Origin: Oscillospiraceae bacterium | GTDB lineage: Bacteria > Bacillota > Clostridia > Oscillospirales > SIG530 | DNA length: 64,000 nt | NCBI GenBank assembly: GCA_015067075.1 | Contig: SVND01000001.1 | Location: 1 to 64,000, forward strand | Direction of reading: 5' to 3' | In this document: positions 48,842 to 59,904 of the stretch, piece after piece | Position numbering within the stretch: position 1 is the stretch's first letter | Layout: each line of letters opens with the position of its first letter | Position numbers and translations under genes: made by a program | Notes under the pieces: model-generated | What the model was told of the DNA's origin: nothing | The model's database searches: none | What the model saw: the letters and a program-made list of their open reading frames with translations, nothing else

Positions 48842-48870
48842 CTGCCCGACATATTACACATCGGGCAGGA
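48842..48870. other. Hairpin CCTGCCCGA-N-TCGGGCAGG in gyrA-nfo intergenic region
   Basis: Perfect 9-bp arms; 3' arm on minus strand overlaps the nfo Shine-Dalgarno region. Confidence 0.6.
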
Positions 48871-48882
48871 CCTTTTCTTTTA

Positions 48883-51414
48883 TTATTCGTTTGTTTCAGA
48901 CGTTACTTCGCTTTCAGCGTTTTCTTCCGAAGCGCCTTCTTCCTGCTCCGCAAGGGTTGCGGGCAGCTTATCAGCCATATCCTCGTCCTGCTCCTTTGCA
49001 GTTCTCGCCACGGTAACGACTCTGCCATCCTCGCCAAGACGCATAACGCTTACGCCCTGCGTATTTCTGGAATAGGTGGATATTTCGTTTACAGCCGTAC
49101 GGATAACGATACCGTCGGAGGATATAAGAATAATATCATCATCGTTGTCAACGACCTTAATTCCTGCAAGCAGACCTGTTTTCTCCGTAACATTATGGGC
49201 AATAAGACCTTTACCGCCGCGTTTTTGAATCTTGAATTCCTCAATATCCGTGCGTTTGCCGTAACCTTTTTCCGTAACGGTAAGAAGCTGACAGCCATCT
49301 CTTGCCGCCGCAACGCCAACAACGAAGTCTTCCTCCGCAAGGTCAATAGCCCAAACGCCGCGTGTAACTCTACCCATGGGACGGGCGTCTGTTTCACGGA
49401 AGCGTATACCAAGACCTTGGTTCGTAGCAACAAGGATATTCTGGCGTCCATCTGTAAGAATAACGTCGCAAAGCTCGTCGCCTTCCTCCAAAAGTATGCC
49501 GTTGACACCGCCAACACGCATCGTGCGGTATTCATTAAGCTCCGTACGCTTAATAAGACCGTTTTTCGTAACAAACAAAAGATAGCCTTCGCCAAATTCG
49601 GGAACACGTATCATCGTCGTTACCTTTTCGCCCTCGCCAAGCTGAAGCAGGTTTACAATATTTACGCCCTTTGCCGTTCTGCTCGATTCAGGTATTTCAT
49701 AACACTTTTTGCGATAGAAGCGGCCCTTTGAGGTGAAGAATAATACATAATCGTGAGTCGATGCAATAAACAGCTCCTCAACAAAGTCCTCTTCGCGAGT
49801 GGTCATTGCGGAAATACCTCTGCCGCCGCGGTGCTGAGACTTATATGCGGAAACAGGCATACGCTTAATGTAGCCGTAATGAGTGAGCGTGAGTGCGCAG
49901 CTTTCCTCAGGAATAAGATCCTCAATGTCAAGCTCATCTTCAACGGGCATGATCTCCGTTCTTCTCGCGTCACCGTATTTGCGCTTGATCTCCAAGAGCT
50001 CTTCCTTGATAATAGCGTCGATGCGGTATCCGCTGGCAAGGATAGCTTTAAGGTCGGCAATTTTAGTATAAAGCGCCGCCAAGCGCTCCATTATCTTTTC
50101 AGTTTCAAGACCTGTAAGTCTGCCCAGCGTCATATTGACGATGGCATCAGCCTGAACGTCTGTGAGTCCGAAGCGTTCGATCAAATTAGCTTTTGCATTC
50201 GGAATAGACGTCGATTTTTTAATTATTTCAACAACTTCGTCTATGTTTTCAATAGCGATCTTCAAGCCTTCCAAAATGTGCGCTTCGCGCTCCGCCTTGG
50301 CAAGCTCAAACTGTGTACGTCTTGTTATGACCTGTCTTTGGAATTTAAGATATTCCTCCAGCATCTGCTTAAGCGACAGCGTTTTCGGCTGATTGTCAAC
50401 AAGCGTAAGCATAATTGCGGAGAAGGTTTCCTGAAGCTGGCTGTGCTTGTAAAGCAAATTAAGAACTACCTGTGCGTTAGCGTCGCGCTTAAGGTCGAAA
50501 ACGATGTGCATACCGTTTCTACCCGATTCGTCTCGAATAGCGCTTATGCCTTCAATGCGCTTATCCTTGACAAGCTCCGCTATCTGCGCCACAAGACGGG
50601 CTTTGTTTACCATATAAGGAATTTCTGAAACGACTATTCTCTGATGATCCTTATACTCCTCAATTTCAGCCTTGGCGCGCATGGTAATTCTGCCCCTGCC
50701 CGTATGGTATGCGGCGCGAATACCTGCCGTACCCATAATGTAAGCACCCGTGGGGAAGTCAGGTCCTTTTATGTGCTCCATAAGACCGTCAACAGTTATT
50801 TCCGGATCATCTATAAGCGCACAAACAGCGTCAATAGTCTCGCTGAGATTATGGGGCGGTATGTTCGTTGCCATACCGACGGCAATACCTACCGATCCGT
50901 TGACCATAAGGTTTGGAAAACGGGACGGCAAAACGCGCGGCTCTTTGCGGCTGTAGTCGTAGTTGGGATCAAAATCAACGGTATCGCTGTCGATATCGCG
51001 AAGCATTTCCTGCGATATCTTCGCCATTCTCGCTTCCGTATAACGGTAAGCAGCCGGAGGGTCACCGTCAACAGAGCCGAAGTTTCCGTGACCGTCAACA
51101 AGTATATACCGCAAGGAGAAGGGCTGAGCCATACGTACCATCGTATCGTAAACAGCGGCGTCACCGTGGGGATGATACTTACCGAGAACGTCACCGACTG
51201 TCGCGGCTGACTTTTTGAAGGGCTTATCAGATGTAAGTCCCGCCTCGTGCATTGTATAAAGAATACGTCTGTGAACGGGTTTTAGACCGTCGCGCACGTC
51301 GGGCAAAGCACGTCCTACGATAACGGACATGGCGTAATCCATATACGAGTTTTTCATTTCGTTGCGTATCTCAACGGGGATTATGGTTTGGTTTTCAAAG
51401 GTTATATCAGACAA
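48883..51414 (-). CDS. gyrA: DNA gyrase subunit A
   Basis: [52 protein letters not shown]-terminal beta-pinwheel repeats. Confidence 0.97.
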   Translation of the reverse strand: MSDITFENQTIIPVEIRNEMKNSYMDYAMSVIVGRALPDVRDGLKPVHRRILYTMHEAGLTSDKPFKKSAATVGDVLGKYHPHGDAAVYDTMVRMAQPFSLRYILVDGHGNFGSVDGDPPAAYRYTEARMAKISQEMLRDIDSDTVDFDPNYDYSRKEPRVLPSRFPNLMVNGSVGIAVGMATNIPPHNLSETIDAVCALIDDPEITVDGLMEHIKGPDFPTGAYIMGTAGIRAAYHTGRGRITMRAKAEIEEYKDHQRIVVSEIPYMVNKARLVAQIAELVKDKRIEGISAIRDESGRNGMHIVFDLKRDANAQVVLNLLYKHSQLQETFSAIMLTLVDNQPKTLSLKQMLEEYLKFQRQVITRRTQFELAKAEREAHILEGLKIAIENIDEVVEIIKKSTSIPNAKANLIERFGLTDVQADAIVNMTLGRLTGLETEKIMERLAALYTKIADLKAILASGYRIDAIIKEELLEIKRKYGDARRTEIMPVEDELDIEDLIPEESCALTLTHYGYIKRMPVSAYKSQHRGGRGISAMTTREEDFVEELFIASTHDYVLFFTSKGRFYRKKCYEIPESSRTAKGVNIVNLLQLGEGEKVTTMIRVPEFGEGYLLFVTKNGLIKRTELNEYRTMRVGGVNGILLEEGDELCDVILTDGRQNILVATNQGLGIRFRETDARPMGRVTRGVWAIDLAEEDFVVGVAAARDGCQLLTVTEKGYGKRTDIEEFKIQKRGGKGLIAHNVTEKTGLLAGIKVVDNDDDIILISSDGIVIRTAVNEISTYSRNTQGVSVMRLGEDGRVVTVARTAKEQDEDMADKLPATLAEQEEGASEENAESEVTSETNE

Positions 51415-51452
51415 AGTTGCTACCTCCGATATTTTTTCTTCGTTTATAATCT

Positions 51453-52253
51453 TTACTGCTCAATATCAAACACACGGCAGGTGTTCTCATAGGTCGCTTG
51501 CGCAACCTCGGCGACAGTTTTTTCCTTAAGCTCCGCTATCTTTTCCACGACCTTTATCATAAGTCTGGAATCGTTTCGCTGACCGCGGAAGGGGATCGGC
51601 GCCATATAGGGCGCATCCGTTTCGCAAAGAATTCTGTCCATAGGCACAGCCTTTACAGCTTCGCATATCTTGCTTGCATTGCGGAAGGTTATTGAGCCCG
51701 AGAAAGAGATATACCAGCCCTTATCCACAAGCTGACGCGCCATTTCCGCGCTTCCCGAAAAGCAGTGCAGTACGCCGCGCACGCTGTACATATTAAGCGC
51801 TGTCGTAATGTCACCGTGAGCTTCGCGATCATGGATTATTACAGGCACGTCCAGCTTTCGCGCAAGCTCAAGCTGCTTATCAAACCATTCCAGCTGTTTC
51901 GCTTTCGGCGCAAAATTATAGAAATAATCAAGTCCTATCTCGCCTATAGCTTTTACTCTTTCATGCTTCACAAGCTCCGCTAACTGCTCTATTGCATCCT
52001 CCTGCGCCTTTCCGCATTCATGGGGATGGATACCGACTGCGGCATACACATGGTCAAATTTTTCAGCATATTCAATTGCCTTATGCGACGTTTCCATATC
52101 TATACCCGGAACGAGCACGTTTATCCTTGCCCGTTTAAGTGTATCGAGCAAAAAAAATGTGTCATCGTCTCCGTTCACGGAGAACTGCTCATCATAATAG
52201 TGAGCGTGTGAGTCAAAAAGCGTAAGCTTTTTCTTTTCTTCTGTCGTTTGCAT
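51453..52253 (-). CDS. TatD-family hydrolase
   Basis: [65 protein letters not shown]. Confidence 0.95.
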   Translation of the reverse strand: MQTTEEKKKLTLFDSHAHYYDEQFSVNGDDDTFFLLDTLKRARINVLVPGIDMETSHKAIEYAEKFDHVYAAVGIHPHECGKAQEDAIEQLAELVKHERVKAIGEIGLDYFYNFAPKAKQLEWFDKQLELARKLDVPVIIHDREAHGDITTALNMYSVRGVLHCFSGSAEMARQLVDKGWYISFSGSITFRNASKICEAVKAVPMDRILCETDAPYMAPIPFRGQRNDSRLMIKVVEKIAELKEKTVAEVAQATYENTCRVFDIEQ

Positions 52254-52294
52254 AATTCTTACCCTTCCGAATTTCCTGAAAGTTTTTCGGGATT

Positions 52295-54256
52295 TTATCT
52301 TATCTGAGAGCCGTTCGGTACGCTTTCATCAATAAATACGACCTTGACATCATCCTCAGCCGCATCTGCCGCAAGGATCATGCCCTCGCTCATCTCGCCG
52401 CAAAGTTTTGCAGGCGCAAGGTTTGACACAAGAATTATTTTTTTGCCGATAAGGTCCTCGGGCTTGTACCATTTTGCAATGCCGGAAAGGACTTGTCTCT
52501 TCTCCGAGCCGATGTCGACAGACAGCTTGAGAAGCTTTTTGGACTTTGCCAAGGGCTCGCAGGTAAGCACCTGGCCTACGCGAAGGGATACCTTTGCAAA
52601 ATCGTCAATGGTGATTATACCCACAGGTTTTTCATCTTCCGTCTTCTTTGCTTCCTTTTTCTCCGCTTCCTTCTTCGCCGCCTCAGCCTTTTGAGCCGCT
52701 TCAGCCTCAAGCTGCTCCAGCTCCTTTTTCATATCAATACGCGGGAAAATAACGTTGCCCTTGCATACTGTAAATCCGGGCTTCAATCCGCCCCATTGTG
52801 TTGCTTCTTCGTATTCGGGCTGTTCGCCTGCGCCGAGCTGGCGCTGTATCTCTGCGGCTGTATCAGGCATAAAGGGAGTAATATATACCGAAATAAGGCG
52901 AAGCGCCTCGGCAAGATTGTACATTACCGTATTGAGACGGCCAAGCTGCGTCTCATCCTTAGCAAGGATCCACGGTGTAGTCTCGTCGATATATTTATTT
53001 GCACGGGAAACGAGCTTCCATATCTCCGCAAGAGCGTTAGAGAAAAGGAGCGAGTCCATATTTTCCTCAAATTTGCCTTTAAGCGCCTTCGCTATGCCGA
53101 TAAAATCATCATCGGGATCAGCACTTACGAAATTATCAGAAAGTGTTCCGCCAAAGTATTTTTCAATCATGGCAACCGTTCTGGAAACAAGGTTTCCAAG
53201 GTCGTTTGCAAGGTCTGTGTTTATGCGGTTTATCAGCGCCTCATTTGTGAAAATGCCGTCAGCACCAAAGGGCATCTCGCGCATCAGATAATATCTGATA
53301 GCGTCAACTCCGTACTTGTCGCAAAGAACCATCGGGTCAACCACGTTGCCCTTCGATTTGGACATTTTTCCGCCGTCAAGCAAGAGCCATCCGTGACCAA
53401 ACACCTGCTTGGGAAGGGGAAGGTCGAGCGCCATGAGCATTGCAGGCCAGATAATAGTATGGAAACGTACTATTTCTTTACCCACAAGGTGAAGCTCTGC
53501 GGGCCAGAACTTTTCATAAAGGCTCTTATCGTCCGTATATGCACCGAGTGCCGTGATATAGTTTGAGAGCGCATCTATCCAAACGTAGATAACGTGCTTT
53601 GGATCAAAGGTTACGGGAACACCCCAATTAAACGTTGTACGCGATACGCAAAGATCCTCGAGACCGGGCTTAAGGAAGTTGTTTATCATTTCATTCTGAC
53701 GTGATGCAGGCTGAATGAAATCGGGATGCTGTTCAATATACTCAATAAGTCTGTCCTGATATTTGGAAAGGCGGAAAAAGTAGCTTTCTTCTCTTGCTTT
53801 TTCCACGTCTCTGCCGCAGTCGGGGCACTTTCCGTCAACGAGCTGGCGTTCAGTCCAAAACGCCTCGCACTGTGCGCAGTAAAGACCCTCGTATTCGCTC
53901 TTATATATATCGCCTTTGTTGTAAAGTATCTCAAATATCTTCTGGACCTGCTTTACATGCTCCTCATCAGTGGTGCGGATAAACTTATCGTGGGAAATGT
54001 TCATGCGCTTCCAAAGCTTATGAATTCCGTCGACGATGTTGTCAACGTACTGCTGAGGCGTTACGCCTGCCTGCTCCGCCTTGCGCTGTATCTTCAAGCC
54101 GTGTTCATCCGTACCCGTAAGGAACATTACATCATATCCCTGCATTCGCTTAAAGCGAGCGGCAGCGTCGGCAGCTACGGTAGTATAAGAATGACCGATG
54201 TGAAGATTTCCCGACGGATAATAAATGGGGGTTGTGATGTAATACTTTTTAGACAT
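52295..54256 (-). CDS. metG: Methionyl-tRNA synthetase
   Basis: PIYYPSGNLHIGHSYT, GTDEHGLKI, KMSKSKGNVVDP, C-terminal tRNA-binding domain. Confidence 0.97.
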   Translation of the reverse strand: MSKKYYITTPIYYPSGNLHIGHSYTTVAADAAARFKRMQGYDVMFLTGTDEHGLKIQRKAEQAGVTPQQYVDNIVDGIHKLWKRMNISHDKFIRTTDEEHVKQVQKIFEILYNKGDIYKSEYEGLYCAQCEAFWTERQLVDGKCPDCGRDVEKAREESYFFRLSKYQDRLIEYIEQHPDFIQPASRQNEMINNFLKPGLEDLCVSRTTFNWGVPVTFDPKHVIYVWIDALSNYITALGAYTDDKSLYEKFWPAELHLVGKEIVRFHTIIWPAMLMALDLPLPKQVFGHGWLLLDGGKMSKSKGNVVDPMVLCDKYGVDAIRYYLMREMPFGADGIFTNEALINRINTDLANDLGNLVSRTVAMIEKYFGGTLSDNFVSADPDDDFIGIAKALKGKFEENMDSLLFSNALAEIWKLVSRANKYIDETTPWILAKDETQLGRLNTVMYNLAEALRLISVYITPFMPDTAAEIQRQLGAGEQPEYEEATQWGGLKPGFTVCKGNVIFPRIDMKKELEQLEAEAAQKAEAAKKEAEKKEAKKTEDEKPVGIITIDDFAKVSLRVGQVLTCEPLAKSKKLLKLSVDIGSEKRQVLSGIAKWYKPEDLIGKKIILVSNLAPAKLCGEMSEGMILAADAAEDDVKVVFIDESVPNGSQIR

Positions 54257-54453
54257 AAAAATCAGTTCCTTTCCGAGTTTTTAACTAATTGTTTTATCAA
54301 GTAATTATACCACTTTTTTGCGAAAATCACAATACCTTATTTAAATATTTTAATATATTTTTTTAAATAAAGCGCTTGTAAATTTCTTTTTTTGCTGTTA
54401 TAATGATTATAAGCAAACAACCACCGCATTTACATAAAAAGGACTTACAAATT

Positions 54454-56775
54454 ATGAAGCATTTTGACCCTGATTTTGAAAACGGCTTGAGCGCACAGCA
54501 GGTCGCAGACCGTCAGCAAGCAGGACTTACAAATAAAAACGACGATCCGCCAACAAAGCCCATAAGCCGTATTTTACGCGATAACCTTCTTACTCTGTTC
54601 AACTTTATCAATATTGCCCTAGCACTCGTCGTCGCTGCTACGGGGCATTACAAAAACATGCTTTTTATGCTCGTCATAATCATCAATACCACCATCGGTA
54701 TCGTTCAGGAAATACGGGCAAAGCGCGCCATAGACAAGCTCTCCTTGCTTTCCGCCGCCTCCGTCCGTGTTATCCGCGACGGAAAAGTGGAAACCGTAAC
54801 GCCCGAACAAGTAGTTTTAGACGAAGTTATAGAATTTTCGTCGGGAAGTCGTATTTGCGCCGATTGCACCGTGCTTTGGGGCGAATGCGAGGTCAACGAA
54901 GCCTTTTTGACAGGTGAAAGTGACCTTATCCTAAAAAAATCAGGGGACACGGTTTTGGCAGGCAGCTTCGTTGCCTCGGGCATATGCCGCGCACGAGCGG
55001 ACAAGATAAGCGGCAACACCTTTGTTGCTTCCATCTCCCGCGATGCAAAGCAAGAAAAAAAGCAAAAATCGGAAATAATGTCCTCGCTCAATAGCATTTT
55101 AAAGCTCGTTTCCGCAATCATTATCCCTCTCGGCGCAGTTTTGTTTTACTCGCAAATGCGTCTCGGCGTTGACACGTGGCAGGACGCTGCCGTATCCGTT
55201 GTCGCCGCGCTTATCGGCATGATCCCCGAAGGACTTATTCTGCTCACAAGCACTGTCCTCGCCGTAAGCATCGTCCGCCTTTCGCAAAAAAACATTCTCG
55301 TAAAGGATCTTTACAGCATTGAAAGCCTTGCTCGCGTTGACGTTATCTGTCTTGACAAAACAGGCACTCTTACAGACGGTAAGCTCACTGTAAACGAGAT
55401 AATCCCCTTAAGTGACAAGGATGAAGCCCAGATAAAAGCTATCCTTGCCATGCTCTGCGGCGCCGCTAAAACAAAAAACGCTACGCTTGAAGCTATCGAA
55501 GCTTTTGCGGGCAAAGCCACAGCAAGTGTAATCAATGAGATACCCTTTAATTCCGAGCGGAAATGGTCTGCCGTTTCCTTCGAAAACGGCGACACATATA
55601 TTTTAGGCGCGCCCGATATCCTTTGTCCCTTACGCGATTGGCAAGGCGAATTCAGCACGCGCACCGCTTTAAAGCGTACGCTTTTGCTGGCAAAGCCTGC
55701 TGACAAAAACGCAGTTCTCAACCGCGACACTCTCATCGCAGTAACGCCCGTTGCACTTATCACATTGACGGATACCATGCGTAAAAACGTAGCGCAGACC
55801 ATGGACTTTTTCACAGGCGAGGGCGTAAGTATAAAGGTTATTTCAGGCGATGCACCGCATACGGTTTCAGCTATCGCCGCCGCAGCAAACGTGCCCGATT
55901 ATGATAAATACGTTGACGCGTCCGAGCTTTCCGCGCAGGAGCTTGACGAGGCTGTACGATGCCACACCGTTTTCGGCAGAGTTACTCCACAACGCAAAAA
56001 GGAGCTTGTTTGCGCTTTACAAAAACAAGGTCATACAGTTGCCATGACAGGCGACGGGGTAAACGACGTGCTTGCCCTGCGCCAAGCTGATTGCAGCATT
56101 GCCATGGCAGAGGGCAGCGAAGCGGCTCGAAACATCTCACACCTTGTTTTGCAAAGCTGTGATTTCAGCGCTCTGCCCGCTGTCGTCGCTGACGGTCGCC
56201 AATCCATAAACAACATAAAACGCTCTGCATCACTTTTCCTCGTCAAAACCGTCTATTCTCTTTTGCTCGCTTTTGCTTTCCTTTTTATAAGTGAGCCATA
56301 TCCTTTTATTCCAATACAACTGACCTTGCTCAGCACCTTTACCATTGGCATTCCCTCCGTAATTCTCGCTTTGGAAACAAATCACAACAGACTCACTCCC
56401 GGATTTTTCGCAGGTATTTTGAAAAAAGCTATTCCCGCAGGTCTTGCAGTAGCCGCCGCCGTGCTCTGTGCCGTTTTCATAGGCACAAAATCACAGCTCA
56501 CCAGCGACGACGTTTCTGCAATTTGCGTTTTGGCGGCAGGCGTAATCGGACTTATCAACCTTTGGCGCATCTGTATGCCTTTAACAAAGATCAAATCGGC
56601 GCTAGCGCTTCTCATGTCAGGCGCGTTTTTCACTGCATATTTCATTTTCTCGGACTTTTTCTCACTCACCGCTTTAACAGCCCGATCCGCCCTCATTTCT
56701 CTCATTTGCATGGCAATCGGCACTATCATATATATTTTAACTGTTATTTTGGCAGAAAAAATTAAAAAGAAATAA
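54454..56775 (+). CDS. P-type ATPase (HAD-IC; CtpE-like cation transporter)
   Basis: FLTGESD, CLDKTGTLTDGKLTVNE, MTGDGVNDVLALRQADCSIAM; start 54454 preferred because TTGTAA-17-TATAAT promoter overlaps the ORF-caller start. Confidence 0.9.
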   Translation: MKHFDPDFENGLSAQQVADRQQAGLTNKNDDPPTKPISRILRDNLLTLFNFINIALALVVAATGHYKNMLFMLVIIINTTIGIVQEIRAKRAIDKLSLLSAASVRVIRDGKVETVTPEQVVLDEVIEFSSGSRICADCTVLWGECEVNEAFLTGESDLILKKSGDTVLAGSFVASGICRARADKISGNTFVASISRDAKQEKKQKSEIMSSLNSILKLVSAIIIPLGAVLFYSQMRLGVDTWQDAAVSVVAALIGMIPEGLILLTSTVLAVSIVRLSQKNILVKDLYSIESLARVDVICLDKTGTLTDGKLTVNEIIPLSDKDEAQIKAILAMLCGAAKTKNATLEAIEAFAGKATASVINEIPFNSERKWSAVSFENGDTYILGAPDILCPLRDWQGEFSTRTALKRTLLLAKPADKNAVLNRDTLIAVTPVALITLTDTMRKNVAQTMDFFTGEGVSIKVISGDAPHTVSAIAAAANVPDYDKYVDASELSAQELDEAVRCHTVFGRVTPQRKKELVCALQKQGHTVAMTGDGVNDVLALRQADCSIAMAEGSEAARNISHLVLQSCDFSALPAVVADGRQSINNIKRSASLFLVKTVYSLLLAFAFLFISEPYPFIPIQLTLLSTFTIGIPSVILALETNHNRLTPGFFAGILKKAIPAGLAVAAAVLCAVFIGTKSQLTSDDVSAICVLAAGVIGLINLWRICMPLTKIKSALALLMSGAFFTAYFIFSDFFSLTALTARSALISLICMAIGTIIYILTVILAEKIKKK

Positions 56776-56853
56776 AAAATATATTGACACAGAGCGTTGT
56801 CGGTGATAAAATGTTAAGTACTCAATTTCTTTAATAAAGAGAGGTTTATAAAT

Positions 56854-57933
56854 ATGGCTGATAAACTGAGAGTCGGTATCGTCGGTTGCGGCGGTATAGC
56901 AAACGGCAAACATATGCCCTCCATTCGCGCAAGTGAGCTTGCCGACATGGTCGCTTTTTGTGATATAGTTAAAGAGCGCGCCGAAAAAGCCGCCGCTGAA
57001 TACGGTGTTGACGGCGCGAAAGTATATACTGATTATAAGGAGCTTTTGGCTGACAGCTCCATTGACGTTGTTCACGTGTGCACACCTAACCGTTCTCATT
57101 CCGAGATAACCTGCGCTGCTCTTTATGCAGGCAAGCACGTTATGTGCGAAAAACCCATGGCTAAAACTGCCGCAGATGCTAAAGCTATGCTTGACGCCGC
57201 CAAGGCTACGGGCAAAAAGCTCACCATCGGCTATCAGGGAAGACAGCGTGATGACTCACTCTATCTCAAGGATGCTTGCGCTAACGGCGAGCTCGGCGAT
57301 ATTTACTACGCAAAGGCTATAGCTATCAGACGCCGCGCCGTACCCACATGGGGCGTTTTCCTCAACGAATTTGAGCAGGGTGGCGGTCCCCTTATCGACA
57401 TTGGTACTCACGCCCTCGACCTCACTCTTTGGATGATGGATAACTATAAGCCGAAGTACTGTGTCGGTACAACTTATCATATGCTCAACAATCAGACTCA
57501 TACAGCCAACGCTTTCGGCGAATGGGATCCCGAAAAATTTACTGTTGAAGATGCCGCATTCGGCTTTGTCGTAATGGAAAACGGCGCAACAATAACTCTT
57601 GACGCTACATGGGCACTCAATTACCGTCAGCCCAACGAAGCTATTACCCTCCTTTGCGGTACAAAGGCGGGCGCCGATATGTTTGACGGTCTTACCTTCA
57701 ACGGCGTTGAAAACGGCAGAATGTATACTAAAAAGCCTGATTTCAAGACAGGCGGTGTTGCTTTCTTCGGCGGAAGCTCAGTCAGACCCGAGGTAAGAGA
57801 ACAGATTCAATGGTTTAGGGCAATTATGGATGATAAAGATCCCACCGTATTGCCCGAACAGGCTCTCGTTGTTTCACAAATTCTGGAGGGCATCTATATC
57901 TCCGCAAAGACAGGCGAGCCTTACAAATTTTAA
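56854..57933 (+). CDS. Gfo/Idh/MocA-family oxidoreductase
   Basis: RVGIVGCGGIANGKHMPSIRASELADMVAFCDI; VMCEKPMAKTAADAKAM; IDIGTHALDLTLWMM; preceded by TTGACA-17-TAAAAT. Confidence 0.92.
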   Translation: MADKLRVGIVGCGGIANGKHMPSIRASELADMVAFCDIVKERAEKAAAEYGVDGAKVYTDYKELLADSSIDVVHVCTPNRSHSEITCAALYAGKHVMCEKPMAKTAADAKAMLDAAKATGKKLTIGYQGRQRDDSLYLKDACANGELGDIYYAKAIAIRRRAVPTWGVFLNEFEQGGGPLIDIGTHALDLTLWMMDNYKPKYCVGTTYHMLNNQTHTANAFGEWDPEKFTVEDAAFGFVVMENGATITLDATWALNYRQPNEAITLLCGTKAGADMFDGLTFNGVENGRMYTKKPDFKTGGVAFFGGSSVRPEVREQIQWFRAIMDDKDPTVLPEQALVVSQILEGIYISAKTGEPYKF

Positions 57934-57947
57934 TTCATGATATTCTC

Positions 57948-57976
57948 AGACTATCCGAAAACTCGGATAGTCTGTG
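57948..57976 (+). terminator. Hairpin CAGACTATCCGA-AAAC-TCGGATAGTCTG between the oxidoreductase and typA (weak T tail)
   Basis: Perfect 12-bp arms; no strong T run. Confidence 0.5.
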
Positions 57977-58030
57977 TGCGTAAAAAACAAATTTGACGGA
58001 TAACCGTCATCAAATGGGAGGAAAACCTTT

Positions 58031-59851
58031 TTGAAAAGGGAAGATTTAAGAAATATCGCAATAATTGCACACGTTGACCACGGTAAGACTACTTTGGTCG
58101 ATAAAATGCTCAAGCAGGCAGGCGCTTTCCGTGAAAACCAACAGGTTGCCGAGCGCGTAATGGACAGCGGCGACATAGAACGCGAGCGCGGAATTACCAT
58201 CCTTGCAAAAAACACCTCCGTTCATTATAAGGGCGTAAAGATCAACATCGTCGACACACCGGGACACGCTGATTTCGGCGGAGAGGTTGAGCGTATAATG
58301 AAAATGGTTAACGGCGTTTTGCTTCTTGTTGACGCCTTTGAAGGTCCTATGCCTCAGACACGCTTCGTTTTACAAAAGGCTTTGGAGCAAAATCTCACCG
58401 TTATCATCGTTATCAATAAGATCGACAAGCCCGATGCACGTTTAGACGAGGTCGTAGATGAAACTTTAGAGCTTCTTTTAGACCTTGACGCAACGGATGA
58501 ACAGCTTGACAGCCCCGTTGTTTTCTGCTCAGGCAGACAGGGCACAGCATCCATGTCGCCCCACGTTGCAGGAACGGACCTTACTCCGCTTTTCGACACA
58601 GTACTTGAATATATTGCTCCGCCCGAGGGAAATGACGAAGAAAAGCTTCAGCTTCTCGTTTCCTCAGTCGACTACAACGAATATCTCGGCAGAATTGCCA
58701 TCGGCAGAATTGAGCGCGGAAGCATAAGCCTCAATCAAGAGGTCTCTATTTGCAATTACCATACAGACAAAGCGCCTTATAAGGGTAAAATTAACGGTCT
58801 TTTCAGCTTTGAAAATTTGGGCAGAGTGCCTTGTGAAAAGGCTACAGTCGGCGATATAGTCGCTTTTTCAGGAATTGAGGACCTTACTATTGGCGATACA
58901 GTTTGTGCCGTTGATAATCCCGAGCCGCTTTCCTTTATCAAAATATCCGAGCCTACGGTAGAAATGACGTTTTCCGTCAACGACAGCCCCTTTGCAGGTC
59001 GCGAAGGCAAGTTCGTCACATCCCGTCACCTGCGCGACAGGCTTTTCAAAGAGCTTTTGAAGGACGTTTCCCTTCGTGTCGAAGAAACAGATACAACGGA
59101 AGCCTTCAAGGTATCGGGCAGAGGCGAAATGCACCTTTCCGTTCTTATTGAGACTATGCGCCGCGAGGGCTATGAATTTCAGGTAAGCCCACCCCGCGTT
59201 CTTCTCAAGGAGATCGACGGTGAAACGTGCGAGCCCATTGAACTTATCGTTGCGGATGTGCCCGAAGAATTCGTCGGCGCCGTTATGGAGAAAATGGGCA
59301 TTCGCCGCGGCGAGCTTCGCCATATGAGCCCTCACGGCGACAGAATGCGCCTTGAATTCGGAATTCCTGCACGCGGTCTTTTCGGCTATAGAAGTGAATT
59401 TCTCACCGATACACACGGTGAAGGTATAATGAACACTATTTTCGACGGCTATGAGCCCTTCAAGGGTGATATTCCTCGCCGTAGCACAGGCTCTCTCATT
59501 GCTTTTGAAACAGGTGAAGCCGTCACCTACGGTCTTTTCAATGCACAGGAGCGCGGTGAGATGTTTATCACTCCCGGCACAAGCGTTTACGCAGGTATGG
59601 TCGTTGGTCTTTCACCCAAGAGCGACGATATCGCAGTTAACGTATGCAAGAAAAAGCATATCACCAATATGCGCGCATCAGGTAGCGATGAGGCTCTTCG
59701 CCTTGTCCCCGCCACGATAATGTCTCTTGAAGAATGCCTTGAATTTATCAGCGACGATGAGCTTTTGGAGGTCACTCCCAAAAACCTCCGTATCCGCAAG
59801 CGCATCCTCGATCACGCTCAGCGTATGCGCGAAGCCGCAAAAAACAAATAA
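58031..59851 (+). CDS. typA: Translational GTPase TypA/BipA (TTG start)
   Basis: [58 protein letters not shown] 8 nt before TTG. Confidence 0.96.
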   Translation: MKREDLRNIAIIAHVDHGKTTLVDKMLKQAGAFRENQQVAERVMDSGDIERERGITILAKNTSVHYKGVKINIVDTPGHADFGGEVERIMKMVNGVLLLVDAFEGPMPQTRFVLQKALEQNLTVIIVINKIDKPDARLDEVVDETLELLLDLDATDEQLDSPVVFCSGRQGTASMSPHVAGTDLTPLFDTVLEYIAPPEGNDEEKLQLLVSSVDYNEYLGRIAIGRIERGSISLNQEVSICNYHTDKAPYKGKINGLFSFENLGRVPCEKATVGDIVAFSGIEDLTIGDTVCAVDNPEPLSFIKISEPTVEMTFSVNDSPFAGREGKFVTSRHLRDRLFKELLKDVSLRVEETDTTEAFKVSGRGEMHLSVLIETMRREGYEFQVSPPRVLLKEIDGETCEPIELIVADVPEEFVGAVMEKMGIRRGELRHMSPHGDRMRLEFGIPARGLFGYRSEFLTDTHGEGIMNTIFDGYEPFKGDIPRRSTGSLIAFETGEAVTYGLFNAQERGEMFITPGTSVYAGMVVGLSPKSDDIAVNVCKKKHITNMRASGSDEALRLVPATIMSLEECLEFISDDELLEVTPKNLRIRKRILDHAQRMREAAKNK

Positions 59852-59860
59852 GCAATATTT

Positions 59861-59893
59861 AAGGGGCAGAGATTTCAAAATCTCTGCCCCTTA
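59861..59893. terminator. Bidirectional terminator (AAGGGGCAGAGATTT..AAATCTCTGCCCCTT)
   Basis: Perfect inverted repeat between convergent genes. Confidence 0.88.
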
Positions 59894-59904
59894 TTATTAT
59901 CTTT

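Noticed and set aside
48421-49731. 436-aa plus-strand ORF spanning nfo/gyrA antisense
   Set aside because: Runs across two genuine genes on the other strand; composition not protein-like
52493-53566. 357-aa plus-strand ORF opposite metG
   Set aside because: Antisense shadow of a strongly supported housekeeping gene
57948-58020. Possible riboswitch upstream of typA
   Set aside because: Two simple hairpins only; no match to a known aptamer consensus that I can recognise
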